Of a stretch of 64,000 bases of DNA, positions 34,231 to 43,432 are shown piece after piece. Made by a program: the position numbers and the translations under genes. Where the stretch lies: NCBI GenBank assembly GCA_902778055.1, contig CACYWL010000003.1:1-64000 (forward strand). Reading direction: 5' to 3'. The notes under the pieces are model-generated. The model was not told the DNA's origin, did no database searches, and was given only the letters and a program-made list of their open reading frames with translations. Numbering within the stretch: position 1 is the first letter of the stretch; each line of letters opens with the position of its first letter. Source of the stretch: an uncultured Eubacteriales bacterium (GTDB lineage: Bacteria; Bacillota; Clostridia; Christensenellales; Aristaeellaceae).

Positions 34231-35205
34231 ATGGTTGGGAAATATGAGATAGTAGTATATAACAATAAGGTCCATTACTTCCTTACGATAAAGCGAAACA
34301 TCACGATTCTCCAGGGAGACAGCGCGACCGGAAAAACAGAGTTGATCCGCCTGATCCAGGAGCATGAAACAAACGGAACATCGTCAGGCATTACCCTGAT
34401 TTGCGACGTGAAATGCACGGTGCTTACAGCGGTAGATTGGGAACTGAGACTGTCTTCCATGAACAGTCAAATCGTTTTTATAGATGAGACCGCAGGGTTT
34501 CTTCGCTCCCAGCGATTTGCGGAATTAGTCAAGGGTTCAGATAACTATTTTGTGATCGTATCGCGGGATGCGCTTAGCCAACTCCCCTATAGTGTAGATG
34601 AAATCTATGGACTCAGAAATGTTTCAGATACACAGAAGTATAAAACTTATAAGCGAATCTACAATGAGATGTACAAGTTGTACCATCTTGATCCGCAGGG
34701 GACGAAAGATCCCGAAGTAATAATCACAGAGGATTCCAATTCCGGATATGAGTTTTTTGATACGTTGTATCACAGTCGATGCGTCTCTGCCCATGGAAAG
34801 AGCAATGTCTATGATAGCATTCGGGATGTACAAGACAAAACGATGTTAGCCATAGTAGACGGTGCCGCCTTTGGTTCAGAGATAGGGAAGGTTCTTCGTT
34901 TTCTGGAAACGAGTAATGTGAACTGCACCCTGTATGCACCGGAGTCTTTCGAGTATCTGATTTTGAGTGCCGGACTTATGGATGTACCGAAGGGAATTCT
35001 GCAAGAAACATATTTGTACGCAGACAGTAAGGAGTTTATGAGCTGGGAGGAATATTACAGCTCGTACCTTGCGGATATTACCCGTAATACGGTTTATCAG
35101 TACAGCAAACAACGATTGGCAGAAGTGTATAAGACACAAGGTGCGGTCTCGAAGATCGCAGCAGTCATGCCAGTGGCTATCCTGCCAAATAAGGATTCGA
35201 AATAA
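34231..35205 (+). CDS. P-loop ATPase partner of DUF4869
   Basis: 324 aa. Walker A GDSATGKTEL (about 29-38) after ITILQ, Walker B SQIVFIDETAGFL, and a C-terminal half with FETSNV-type alpha/beta pattern. No further domain recognised. The co-occurrence with DUF4869 is known in gut Firmicutes, where it is sometimes labelled only as a translation-initiation-factor-2-like protein, which looks unfounded. Confidence 0.65.
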   Translation: MVGKYEIVVYNNKVHYFLTIKRNITILQGDSATGKTELIRLIQEHETNGTSSGITLICDVKCTVLTAVDWELRLSSMNSQIVFIDETAGFLRSQRFAELVKGSDNYFVIVSRDALSQLPYSVDEIYGLRNVSDTQKYKTYKRIYNEMYKLYHLDPQGTKDPEVIITEDSNSGYEFFDTLYHSRCVSAHGKSNVYDSIRDVQDKTMLAIVDGAAFGSEIGKVLRFLETSNVNCTLYAPESFEYLILSAGLMDVPKGILQETYLYADSKEFMSWEEYYSSYLADITRNTVYQYSKQRLAEVYKTQGAVSKIAAVMPVAILPNKDSK

Positions 35206-35450
35206 ATCCGCTCAAAGAAGGGAGTTATCGGTTTGGCAATTTTGCGGAAAGATTAAAAGAGCTCCGAATTGAAGCTGGCCTAAAGCAGGAAGAGCTCGGA
35301 GAAAAGATCGGCGTCCAGCGAATGACGATTAACATTTGGGAGAATGGAAGCAATCCTCCATCGAATGAGAACCTGTTGCTTCTTGCGCAGCTTTTCAATA
35401 CGTCCACGCTCTACCTGAGGGGCGATATAGATGACCGTGATATGGTCCTT

Positions 35451-35537
35451 ACATCCTTCTCTCGATGCTCATTTTATCGAGTTTATTCTCCTTGTAACAA
35501 GCACAGGTATCCATACCAAGTGGCTGAAGCTAGGAAT
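35451..35537 (+). pseudogene. 87-bp superoxide-reductase-like fragment, copy E
   Basis: Nearly identical to 16957-17043 in copy B (codes PSLDAHFIEFILLVTSTGIH in its own frame). Joined at its right edge to the 33-bp IS-end word. Confidence 0.7.
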
Positions 35538-35569
35538 GGGGGATCATCCATCGCGGACAACTTTGTTTA
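35537..35569. repeat. 33-bp IS-end word, copy 2 (copy 1 at 27951-27983)
   Basis: Identical to 27951-27983. Marks the junction between the reductase fragment and the gene at 35638. Confidence 0.75.
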
Positions 35570-35637
35570 TGAGTCAAAAAGTAAGGTTGTAATAATGAGA
35601 ATATTATGGTAATTTCTTGCTGAAGGGGGGGAGTGAA

Positions 35638-37500
35638 GTGAACCAGTTGCTCTATGATCGGGTGGTGGAAGTGTACCGGAGTACGGACTCCGTGGATGAA
35701 ACGGCGCGGATATGCGGAACCTATCCCATAAAGGTGCGGAAGATTCTGATTACGGAAGGACTTTGGAGAAGCAAAAAGAGTATTGCTGTCAACAACCTCA
35801 GGGAGCGGGGGTACTCCATACGGGAGATCGCGGAGGAACTGAACATGGAGGAGAAAAACGTTCAGTTTTATCTTCCGTATTCCAGGAAACAGGAGAACGG
35901 GGATAAGAAAACCGGGACGGTCCGGGTGGAACAGTTTCGGGACCGGAACCGCAGAATGGCGGAGGGTATGATAAACCGAACGGGAATGGAAAGGAAAACA
36001 GCGAGGACCGGGGTAATGAACATGGCAGACGGGAAGGAAATGCGGAACGAAATGCCGGCTTTGGATCAGGATGGAAGGGAAGGGACTGGTTCTGAGCCAC
36101 CTGCTGCGTTTCAGCTGCGGCTGGAACTTGTGAGGCAGGTATATTGCGGGACGGGCGAGACGGAGCCGGACTGCGTGGAGGACATTTTTCAGGACGAAAA
36201 CGATGCTCGATGGCTCCGGGAGAAAATCCGGACGAAGGGCGGAATAACACGGGATTTGATTGTGCCTGCTGAGATGAGTCTGCATGAATTGAATTACGCA
36301 ATTCTGGAAAGCTTCGGATTCCAGAATAATCACCTGCATCGGTTTGTGCTGCCCAAGGGGCTGTTTTCATCCGTGACCGGGGAGACCGTTTATGGATGGC
36401 AGAAATGGTGCGGAACGCTGTTCCGGTTTCCGCAGGATGATTCTGAAGAAATCTATTGGGATGACGACTATAAGGAAGACAAGAGTCCGAAGGCCTGGAT
36501 GAAAACGAAGTATACGGCGGGACGGAAAAACTTCGGAACAGCAGAAACCTTTATTGAAAACCGCCGCAGAGCCGAAGACGACTGGCGGGAGGAGGAACGC
36601 AGGGCAGGAAAGAACGGCCACGGAAAGCTGTATGAGGACCATGAGTATTTTGCGGAATACTGGCGGGACATGCTGGACGTGGGGGATGTCCATGACCTGC
36701 TGGAAAGGCTGACACTGAGGGAACTGCTTTTTTGCAGAGGGGATGAAGAATGGGATTCTGAAGCCTGGAAGAACACCATGGAAAAACGCGTGGCGGAAAA
36801 GGAGCATATTGTCCGCGAGCTTTCGTGCTCTGCGGCCTGGGGAGCTCTGCTGGATGGCATGCGTCTGCTCAGACAGTGGCGCGGAGAACGGTCTTATTGG
36901 GATAGACTGCTCTGGGAGCAAAAGTGCGGGGTCGGAACGGAGGAGCATGGAAATCCCACCCGGCAGATGGAAAAGGCGGAGGAAAAGATTCGTGATTTGG
37001 AATACCGGCTGGAGCCTTTAATGAACGCGCTGAATCCTGTGCTGTTACCGCTGACGGATACATTGTTCTTCAATTATGATTTCGGGGATGACTGGTTGAT
37101 CCGCCTGACCTGTACAGATGTTTACTGCAGGAATGATCCGGCCGTGGACTTTCATATGGAGGACATCGGGGAGGACGTGGATCCGGATACGGTCCGTGAC
37201 CTGGCGAAAAAGGGACTCGGGAAAGAATTTCCGGAAGACAGTGTATATCTGGATAAAGACGGGAAGAAGATCCGGGGAGCCCTATACCGGGCGGTTCGCC
37301 GGGCGGAAATGGAAAAGATGCCTTCCTGCATTGCTGCGGAAGGACTGCCGCTGGTGGAGGATGTGGGTGGCATTCCTGGTTATTTAGACTTTATCCGGAA
37401 CATATACAGAGGGGATGACGAGACATCGGCCTCCTTGCGGGAATGGGCGCGGGGGCTTGGATGGAAGGGAATTGTCGGAAAACCGGAAAACATACTGTGA
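35638..37500 (+). CDS. pRiA4b ORF-3-family protein with N-terminal HTH
   Basis: 620 aa from GTG 35638 (GGGGGGAG 5-6 bp upstream; TTG 35617 is the longest frame). Residues 1-75 contain two HTH-like units (DSVDETARICGTYPIKVRKI and SIREIAEELNMEEKNVQFYL). About 160-510 follow the PRiA4_ORF3 fold found in transposon passenger proteins: LRLELVRQVYCGTGE at the start, MSLHELNYAILESFGFQNNH, and FFNYDFGDDWLIRLTCTDVY. The role of this family is unknown. GC-rich, unlike the genes to its left. Confidence 0.65.
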   Translation: MNQLLYDRVVEVYRSTDSVDETARICGTYPIKVRKILITEGLWRSKKSIAVNNLRERGYSIREIAEELNMEEKNVQFYLPYSRKQENGDKKTGTVRVEQFRDRNRRMAEGMINRTGMERKTARTGVMNMADGKEMRNEMPALDQDGREGTGSEPPAAFQLRLELVRQVYCGTGETEPDCVEDIFQDENDARWLREKIRTKGGITRDLIVPAEMSLHELNYAILESFGFQNNHLHRFVLPKGLFSSVTGETVYGWQKWCGTLFRFPQDDSEEIYWDDDYKEDKSPKAWMKTKYTAGRKNFGTAETFIENRRRAEDDWREEERRAGKNGHGKLYEDHEYFAEYWRDMLDVGDVHDLLERLTLRELLFCRGDEEWDSEAWKNTMEKRVAEKEHIVRELSCSAAWGALLDGMRLLRQWRGERSYWDRLLWEQKCGVGTEEHGNPTRQMEKAEEKIRDLEYRLEPLMNALNPVLLPLTDTLFFNYDFGDDWLIRLTCTDVYCRNDPAVDFHMEDIGEDVDPDTVRDLAKKGLGKEFPEDSVYLDKDGKKIRGALYRAVRRAEMEKMPSCIAAEGLPLVEDVGGIPGYLDFIRNIYRGDDETSASLREWARGLGWKGIVGKPENIL

Positions 37501-37581
37501 GAGAGAGGAGAGAAACTGCGGGCGTTGAAAAGCTGGGAGGACTGTGATAGATTCGAACGAGCGGGAAGAGCAGAAAAAGGC

Positions 37582-37986
37582 CTATGAGGAATGCGCTGAA
37601 TCGTTATCTGTTTTCCTGTCGTGATTGATCAATTTGACAAAATCTGTGGGCGTACAAACAGGAACCGGCGATTTTGCAAAGTGCTCTGTGTTCCGCGTGA
37701 CAATATAATCCATACCGGCTCTTTGAACGGAGGAGATCAGGAGGGCGTCTTCGTAATCGTTGTTTTCGATGCCGAAAGCGTTCCTGCAGTCTTCCCCCAG
37801 GGTATCCACAATGTCGAACAGAGCGAGGATGCCGGAAATGATTTTTCGGACCTTCTGATCAATGTTTTCCTCGCCCCTGAACTGCTTTCGGGAAAAGAAA
37901 TGGATGTCCGCTACTTCCCTGGCCGTGACGAATCCGTCGATCTGGTTTGCCGCAACGGCAAGGAAAAGTTGTGGCGCATGCGGAAG
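37582..37986 (-). pseudogene. PIN-domain toxin lacking its N-terminus
   Basis: The frame reads PQLFLAVAANQIDGFVTARE, VADIHFFSRKQF, then DTLGEDCRNAFGIENNDYED and MDYIVTRNTEHFA, matching the second half of VapC-like PIN proteins (acidic residues in NNDYEDA and TRNTEHF). A stop at 37987-37989 cuts off the first Asp region (usually IDTNIILD), and no antitoxin is seen. Confidence 0.65.
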
Positions 37987-38057
37987 CTAAGCATAGCATG
38001 AGACGACAGAAATAGCAGCTGAACTTAGTTGCGCTTTTTAGCGAGATGAGATGTCCA

Positions 38058-39620
38058 TTATAATTCACCGGCAATTCTGGCCTGGGCAATCATGCGCAGG
38101 GCGATCAGGCGGTTCCTTTCGCTGCGGTCCTGCGTTTCGGAAAGGATTTTTTCGGTTTCCTCCGGGGACAGGAGCCATTCGGGCTGTGTGATGCCGCTGT
38201 TCATGTGCTTACGCAGCTCCAGAAGAGAAGCGGGGTCTGCATTTCTTTGCTCAGCCTCGTGCAGCGCGGCCATGGCACAGGCTGTATAGAGCGGGCTTTC
38301 AAAAAGGTGATCCGCGGCGGAGTAGGTGAGGCTGGCCACCGTTGCGCTTTCAACAAAACCCGGCAGGTAGTCCGCCTCGTCGACAGCTCTCCCCAGATGA
38401 AGATAGTACAACACGGCCAGCCGCTTACCTTCCGCCTGCCGGAGAATCCGCCCCAGGCGCTGGATCCGCTGGCGGTCCGTCAGGGTGCTGGAGAGTACGA
38501 TGCCCACGTTGGCATCCGGAACATCCACGCCTTCGTCCAGCGCCTTGCAGGCGATGAGCACCCGGATGACGCCGTCTCTGAAATCCCGCAGTACCTCCCG
38601 CCGCTTTTCCGTCAGCATTTCGGAATGGTACATGCCGGTCTGCGAGGGCAGCATTTCCCGCAAACGGGCGCGGATTTCCTCCGCCTGGTCGATTCTTTCA
38701 CAGAACAGGATGATCCGGTCCGAACGGTGTTGCCGCAGGACCAGATCCACGGCGCACTGCAGCCGGTTTTCCGCTCTGAGACAGAGCTCCCTGCGAAGCA
38801 GGATCAGATCCAGATACTGCTGTTCCGGAGAATCCGGATCATCCAGTCCCTGAGCCATGGCCTGGAGCCGGGAAAAAGCGCTGCTGTCCTTCATCCAGGG
38901 GTACAGTCGAACCAGCTCACGGAACAGGCGCATGATTCGCAGCGTCAGCCGGTCATATTTCCTGGCTTCTTTCACGGTGAAGGATACCTCCGTGTGGAAA
39001 ACCACAAAGGGACAGACCGTTCCCTCGTGAATGGCCTGAGGGAGCTGATACCAGTAGATTTCGGGCCCCAGCGCCGGAACCAGCTCATCCTCAAAATGCT
39101 CGCACCACGGAGTCGCGGAAAGCCCCAGGGAGTAGTACCGATCCTCCCGGAAGCGGGGGCTCATCCGGAAATCAAAAATCTTGCGGTTTTCCGGGCTGCC
39201 GTAGTGGTGGCATTCGTCGGCGATCAGAAGCACTGCATGTCCCTGATCCATTTCCCGGATGATCTGGGCGGAGAGGCTGTGGCGGGCGGAATGAACCACA
39301 TAGATCAGACAGAAACAATCCGGGGAATCTTTTTGTTCCCCGTACCACAGGCCGATTTTCTTTTTCCCGGAAGGAAATTCATCCGGGAAGACGGCACGGA
39401 CCGCCTGCGCCCACTGACGGGCAATGGCAATGGTGGGAACGACGACGCGAATCCGCAACGGAACGGAAGGTGTTTGCTTATACAGGATACGCTCCAGCCT
39501 TTTTGCGCCTTCAAGTGCGGCAACGGTTTTTCCGGCCCCCGTAATAACATGCAGAATCCCCCGGAAGCTGTTGTGCTCCCAGATGTTCAGGCAGTCCTGC
39601 TGCCAGCGGTACAGCTCCAT
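38058..39620 (-). CDS. SF2 DEAH-type helicase
   Basis: 520 aa. Motif I HVITGAGKTVAAL, motif II LLIADECHHYG, motif III GLSATPW, motif V KALDEGVDVPDANVGIVLSS and motif VI RIQRLGRILRQ are in order. Type III-like DNA translocase/helicase without added nuclease domain. Divergent from the 39755 gene, 134 bp apart, with the two DUF2791-type ATPases beyond; helicase plus such ATPases is a recurrent DNA-processing or defence grouping. Confidence 0.85.
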   Translation of the reverse strand: MELYRWQQDCLNIWEHNSFRGILHVITGAGKTVAALEGAKRLERILYKQTPSVPLRIRVVVPTIAIARQWAQAVRAVFPDEFPSGKKKIGLWYGEQKDSPDCFCLIYVVHSARHSLSAQIIREMDQGHAVLLIADECHHYGSPENRKIFDFRMSPRFREDRYYSLGLSATPWCEHFEDELVPALGPEIYWYQLPQAIHEGTVCPFVVFHTEVSFTVKEARKYDRLTLRIMRLFRELVRLYPWMKDSSAFSRLQAMAQGLDDPDSPEQQYLDLILLRRELCLRAENRLQCAVDLVLRQHRSDRIILFCERIDQAEEIRARLREMLPSQTGMYHSEMLTEKRREVLRDFRDGVIRVLIACKALDEGVDVPDANVGIVLSSTLTDRQRIQRLGRILRQAEGKRLAVLYYLHLGRAVDEADYLPGFVESATVASLTYSAADHLFESPLYTACAMAALHEAEQRNADPASLLELRKHMNSGITQPEWLLSPEETEKILSETQDRSERNRLIALRMIAQARIAGEL

Positions 39621-39754
39621 GTCCGGCGTCTTTCCTTTCCATTCAACGATCGAATGATTCTAACATATCCTGCTTGTTTTTCAAAGACGGTTCATGTATA
39701 CTGTGTGCGATATATTGGCTGATTTCTGAATGCTTTGAGGGAGGAAATGCTTTC

Positions 39755-40534
39755 ATGAACTACGAAGAGTTTTATGCGGCGCTGAGCCCGCTGACAAAAA
39801 CCGTTAAGGGAGCCTGTTCCGCGGCGGATAAAAACGGGAAAAAGACGGTGGCGGATGCCGAAAACGGCAATCTGGCGGATCTGGCGAAGGCGATGGATGA
39901 TCTGGAGAAGAATATCGCTGCGCAGCAGAGCGCGCTGGCGGCGCTGCGGGAAGCTTTTGATTCCTTTGATAATCAGGCATACTTTGTGGAAGGCGATTTT
40001 GAAAAGCAGATGCTGGAGGCCTGTCAGGCGCTGGGCGTCGATGTAAAAACCCTGGATGCGGGCAATTATGAGATGTTCCCCTATTCCGTCAAGGTGAACG
40101 CGGAGCGGCAGGAGATCACCGTCAGCAGGAAGAAGGTGTCGACGGCGAGGCCTTCCTGGTTTGCAAAGTATATTCATGACAATCTGGAAAAGCTGAACAG
40201 GGCCAGCTTCAATGAAGAATCCTTTGCCAAAGAACTGGCGGAGGCGTATCAGACGGCGCTGGCGGTTTCCGGCAAGCCGGAAGGGACAGCGATTCCCCTG
40301 GTCACCATCTATAAATACCTGGCGCCGACGGCCAGAGCCAGGAAGGAATATGACATGTTGAGCTTTTCCTTCGATGTCGCCCGGCTGTATAACCGCCATT
40401 ATACGCAGCTGAAGGATGGCAGCAGCCTGATTCTTGGCCCCGGAAAGAAAGGCAAGCCGATCCGGATTCTGGATGCCAACGGCCGGGAGCAGCTGCTGGT
40501 GACGCTGGCAATCTTCAGGGAAAACCTGGGCTGA
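39755..40534 (+). CDS. hypothetical 259-aa protein of the helicase/ATPase module
   Basis: Start ATG 39755 with GGGAGGAAATG upstream; the frame is open from 39674. The N-terminus is a helical bundle (AKAMDDLEKNIAAQQSALAA). The centre (GNYEMFPYSVKVNAERQEIT) may be a DNA- or protein-binding fold, and the C-terminus is helical. No family recognised. First of three same-strand genes, probably an operon with 40677 and 42046. Confidence 0.65.
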   Translation: MNYEEFYAALSPLTKTVKGACSAADKNGKKTVADAENGNLADLAKAMDDLEKNIAAQQSALAALREAFDSFDNQAYFVEGDFEKQMLEACQALGVDVKTLDAGNYEMFPYSVKVNAERQEITVSRKKVSTARPSWFAKYIHDNLEKLNRASFNEESFAKELAEAYQTALAVSGKPEGTAIPLVTIYKYLAPTARARKEYDMLSFSFDVARLYNRHYTQLKDGSSLILGPGKKGKPIRILDANGREQLLVTLAIFRENLG

Positions 40535-40676
40535 GCGTACTCATTTTTCTTTGGCGAAGAAAAGGGAAGCGATGGTGTTCCCCAGGCGTCAATGAAAGTA
40601 TCGGGAAAACAGTTTTTGCCGGCGGATACAGTCGGAATGCGGGCGCATGCGCCGCAGGTGGAAGGAGCGCGAGGCG

Positions 40677-42053
40677 GTGAAACGATCCTGGACGGATCTC
40701 CCGGAGCGGACGCTGCAGGAGATCCTGAAGCATATGCTGCTCAGTGAGGCAGCGGGTCCCAACTGTGTGACGGAGGAGCTGTCCGTCGGAATCGGATTCC
40801 TGTCCGATTTCTGGGGAAAGCACTACCTGGAGGAATATGTTTCGCACGGAGGCAGTAAGATCAAATTCGTTACCGGGCGGGCCGGCAGCGGGAAGACGCA
40901 TCTGCTGAATCTGCTGACCCTGCGGGCGGAAAGGCTGGGCTATATCTCTGTCCACATTTCCGCCCGGGAGTTCATGCTGCATGATTTTCGGGAAATCTAT
41001 CTGGAGATCCTGAGACATGTGGATTGGAATGCGCTGATGGAAGGCTGCGCGCAGCATGTGCTCCGCGAGCTGATTCCGAATGCGGATGAGCGTCCGGCAG
41101 GAATGTCGGTGTCCGATTTCCTGATTTCCCAGCGCCAGCTGGATGTGATCACCCGGGGCGAGCTGCGGGATCTGATCCGGAAGTATTTTCTCAACAATCC
41201 CGCGCTGGATAATAACTTCGGCCTTTGCTGTGCCCAGCTGGTGGGGGATATCCTGGGGCTGGCGACCTGTGAGGAAGAGACGAAGAGCTTTCTGCTCCGG
41301 TGGATCTATGGGGATAAGACACTCAGAAGCGCCATGCTCCGCGCCATGGGCATGGCGGCCTACGGGATTACGAAATACAACGCGCGGCATATGCTGCGCT
41401 CCCTGTGCTGGCTGGTTTCCTTCAGCGGGAAGCCCGGCATTCTCGTCTGCGTCGATCACCTGGAAACGATTCTGAATCTTTCCGGGCTGGATGAGATGAA
41501 ATATACTTCGGCCCGGCGGACGAACACCTATGAGATCATCCGGCAGCTGATTGACGATATTGATTCGATGAGGAATATCATGTTCGTCTTCGCGTTCAAC
41601 CGGGAGCTCATGGACAATGAGAAGATTGGGCTGCCATCCTATTCTGCGCTGTGGATGCGCATTCAGAACGAAATCGTTTCTTCCCGGTTCAACGCATTTA
41701 CGGATATTGCCAATCTGGACAAGCTGGCGGAGCAGGAATATACCGCGGACACGCTGGTGGAGATGACCCGGCGTGTGGCGGAACTGACGCCGGAGCTGAT
41801 GGAGCGGTTTCCGGATGTTTCCGCGGAAGCCCTGTGGCGCCGCAACGGGCTGGGCGGCCTGATTCCGGAAACGGTGCCTTCCATCTGGCCGCGGGAGATC
41901 ACCCGCGGGGAAGCGGAGAAGCTGATCCGGGATTATGGCGTATACGGCAGCGTGGGCCTGGTCAGGCAGGCGCTGCGCCTGTCCCTGGGGCTGAAGGTGC
42001 TGAAAGAAGAGCAGGAAGCGGAAGACGGGGAAGGGGGAAGGACGCATGCCTGA
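40677..42053 (+). CDS. P-loop ATPase, BrxD/DUF2791-like
   Basis: 458 aa from GTG 40677 (GGAAGGAG 9 bp upstream); ATG 40647 would add ten basic residues. Walker A TGRAGSGKTHLLNLL after GSKIKFV, Walker B ILVCVDHLETIL. About 370-455 hold a helical lid and winged-helix-like end. It overlaps the next ATPase by 8 bp. The pair of related ATPases probably forms a hetero-oligomer. Confidence 0.7.
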   Translation: MKRSWTDLPERTLQEILKHMLLSEAAGPNCVTEELSVGIGFLSDFWGKHYLEEYVSHGGSKIKFVTGRAGSGKTHLLNLLTLRAERLGYISVHISAREFMLHDFREIYLEILRHVDWNALMEGCAQHVLRELIPNADERPAGMSVSDFLISQRQLDVITRGELRDLIRKYFLNNPALDNNFGLCCAQLVGDILGLATCEEETKSFLLRWIYGDKTLRSAMLRAMGMAAYGITKYNARHMLRSLCWLVSFSGKPGILVCVDHLETILNLSGLDEMKYTSARRTNTYEIIRQLIDDIDSMRNIMFVFAFNRELMDNEKIGLPSYSALWMRIQNEIVSSRFNAFTDIANLDKLAEQEYTADTLVEMTRRVAELTPELMERFPDVSAEALWRRNGLGGLIPETVPSIWPREITRGEAEKLIRDYGVYGSVGLVRQALRLSLGLKVLKEEQEAEDGEGGRTHA

Positions 42054-43254
42054 TTATGAAGCGAGGCATATCATTGAGGCGATGCGCTCCGGTGTGCCTT
42101 CCCGGGCGGTTGGACGCTGCTTTTCCGAAGCCCGCCCGAATCTGATGCGCCATATTCAGGAGCAGCTGGACCGGGCGGAGCAGGGGCATTCCTCCGGGAT
42201 GATCGTCCGGGGGCGGTATGGCGAAGGAAAGACGCACCTGCTGAACACGGTGCTCTCCATGGCCTATGAGCGGAACATGGTGGTGACGATGCTGCCGCTG
42301 AGCATGGAAAGCCCCATGGATAAGCTTCATGTGCTGTACCCGGCGATCGTCAGCCATACATATCTGCCCGGGCGGGAGCAGCCCGGATTCCTGGACCGGA
42401 TGCGGGGCCTTTCCGTGACAGCGCCGCAGTCACTGGAGCTGCAGGAGTTCGCCCGGGATCAGCTGGACTGTGACAAGCTGTATTACCTTTTCCGGGGCTA
42501 TCTGAAAAACCTGGATAATGACGAAGCGGAGTTTATGCTGCGGGCGGATCTGGAAGGCGGCTTTATGTCGACCGCGGCAGTGAAAAGGATCTATCGTTCG
42601 ACCTTTCATGAGATTGCGAAGACGCGCGTCAATTTCGCCAAAACGCAGCATACGATGGATTATCTGTTCTTCCTGAGTCGGTTTTTCCGGACGATGGGCT
42701 ATCAGGGATGGGTGATTCTTTTTGACGAGGCGGAGCTGATGGGTCGGCTGGCCAAAAAGGCCAGAATGAATTTTTATCGCAACATGGCGTCCTTCCTGAT
42801 GCCGGACAGCCGTCTGGCCAATACCTTCTCGCTTTTTGCCTTCACGGATTCCTATGTCTCCGAGGTGATCGAGCACAAGCATGACTGGAGAAATCTCGAG
42901 GAGCTTTATCCGGAGGATCCGGAACCCATGCGCAGCGTGATGAAACAGATTGAAAATTCGAATCAGCTGGTTCCGCTTTCGCAGGAGGAGGTGCGGCGGG
43001 TGATCCGGAAGATCCGGGATTTCCATGCCGCGGCTTATGACTGGCAGCCCGGAGAATCGGAGGATGAACTGCTTCGGGTGGCGGATAACTCCGGATATCT
43101 GCTGCGGACCCGGCTTCGGGCGGTGATTGAGACGCTGGATCAGGATTATCAGTATGGCAGTTTTCAGGATATATCCGTTGGCGAATTGCAGAAAGAGACA
43201 TATGCGGAAGAGGAGACGCCATCGCTGGATGCGCTGGATCAGTGGGGCAGATAA
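42046..43254 (+). CDS. DUF2791/BrxD-like ATPase
   Basis: 402 aa. ARHIIEAMRSGVPSRAVGRC is typical of the DUF2791/BrxD N-terminus. Walker A is RGRYGEGKTHLLNTV and Walker B VILFDEAELMGRL. TRLRAVIETLDQ near the end also fits. BrxD-type ATPases occur in BREX and in TerB-linked helicase-ATPase DNA-processing systems. No BREX methylase or PglZ is nearby, so this is not BREX. Confidence 0.75.
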   Translation: MPDYEARHIIEAMRSGVPSRAVGRCFSEARPNLMRHIQEQLDRAEQGHSSGMIVRGRYGEGKTHLLNTVLSMAYERNMVVTMLPLSMESPMDKLHVLYPAIVSHTYLPGREQPGFLDRMRGLSVTAPQSLELQEFARDQLDCDKLYYLFRGYLKNLDNDEAEFMLRADLEGGFMSTAAVKRIYRSTFHEIAKTRVNFAKTQHTMDYLFFLSRFFRTMGYQGWVILFDEAELMGRLAKKARMNFYRNMASFLMPDSRLANTFSLFAFTDSYVSEVIEHKHDWRNLEELYPEDPEPMRSVMKQIENSNQLVPLSQEEVRRVIRKIRDFHAAAYDWQPGESEDELLRVADNSGYLLRTRLRAVIETLDQDYQYGSFQDISVGELQKETYAEEETPSLDALDQWGR

Positions 43255-43304
43255 ATTCTGCGCTGATCAGAGAACGAACATTAGGGTGAAACGGGGATAA
43301 AGGG

Positions 43305-43352
43305 ATGAGACTGCTCGTAACCGGCGTAGCCGGACAGCTGGGTCATTTCTGA
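43305..43352 (+). pseudogene. relic of an rmlD (dTDP-4-dehydrorhamnose reductase) start
   Basis: ATG followed by RLLVTGVAGQLGHF and a stop: the unmistakable first 14 residues of RmlD. GC-rich like its surroundings, unlike the rfbD at 5001. Remains of a former rhamnose operon next to glf. Confidence 0.7.
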
Positions 43353-43432
43353 CGGCACCGGATACTGATGCGATTTTCCGAATCAGTGAGATTATTAATT
43401 AATGAGGAAATAAAGCAAACGGAGGAAAACGC

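Larger units (their letters stand above)
35223..35612 (+). pseudogene. truncated XRE-family regulator fused to unrelated DNA
   Basis: Frame open without ATG, GTG or TTG before FGNFAERLKELRIEAG. A helix-turn-helix of the Cro/CI type follows (LKQEELGEKIGVQRMTINIW) and DNLLLLAQLF-like helices end at LYLRGDID. After about 35450 the frame runs out of phase through a superoxide-reductase fragment and an IS-end word, giving a meaningless tail. Translation could start at ATG 35322, but that removes half the HTH. Confidence 0.6.

Noticed and set aside
38205..39722. 505-codon plus-strand frame opposite the helicase
   Set aside because: All helicase motifs are on the minus strand.
38058..43254. BREX locus
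   Set aside because: BrxD-like ATPases are present, but no PglX methylase, PglZ, BrxC or BrxL.
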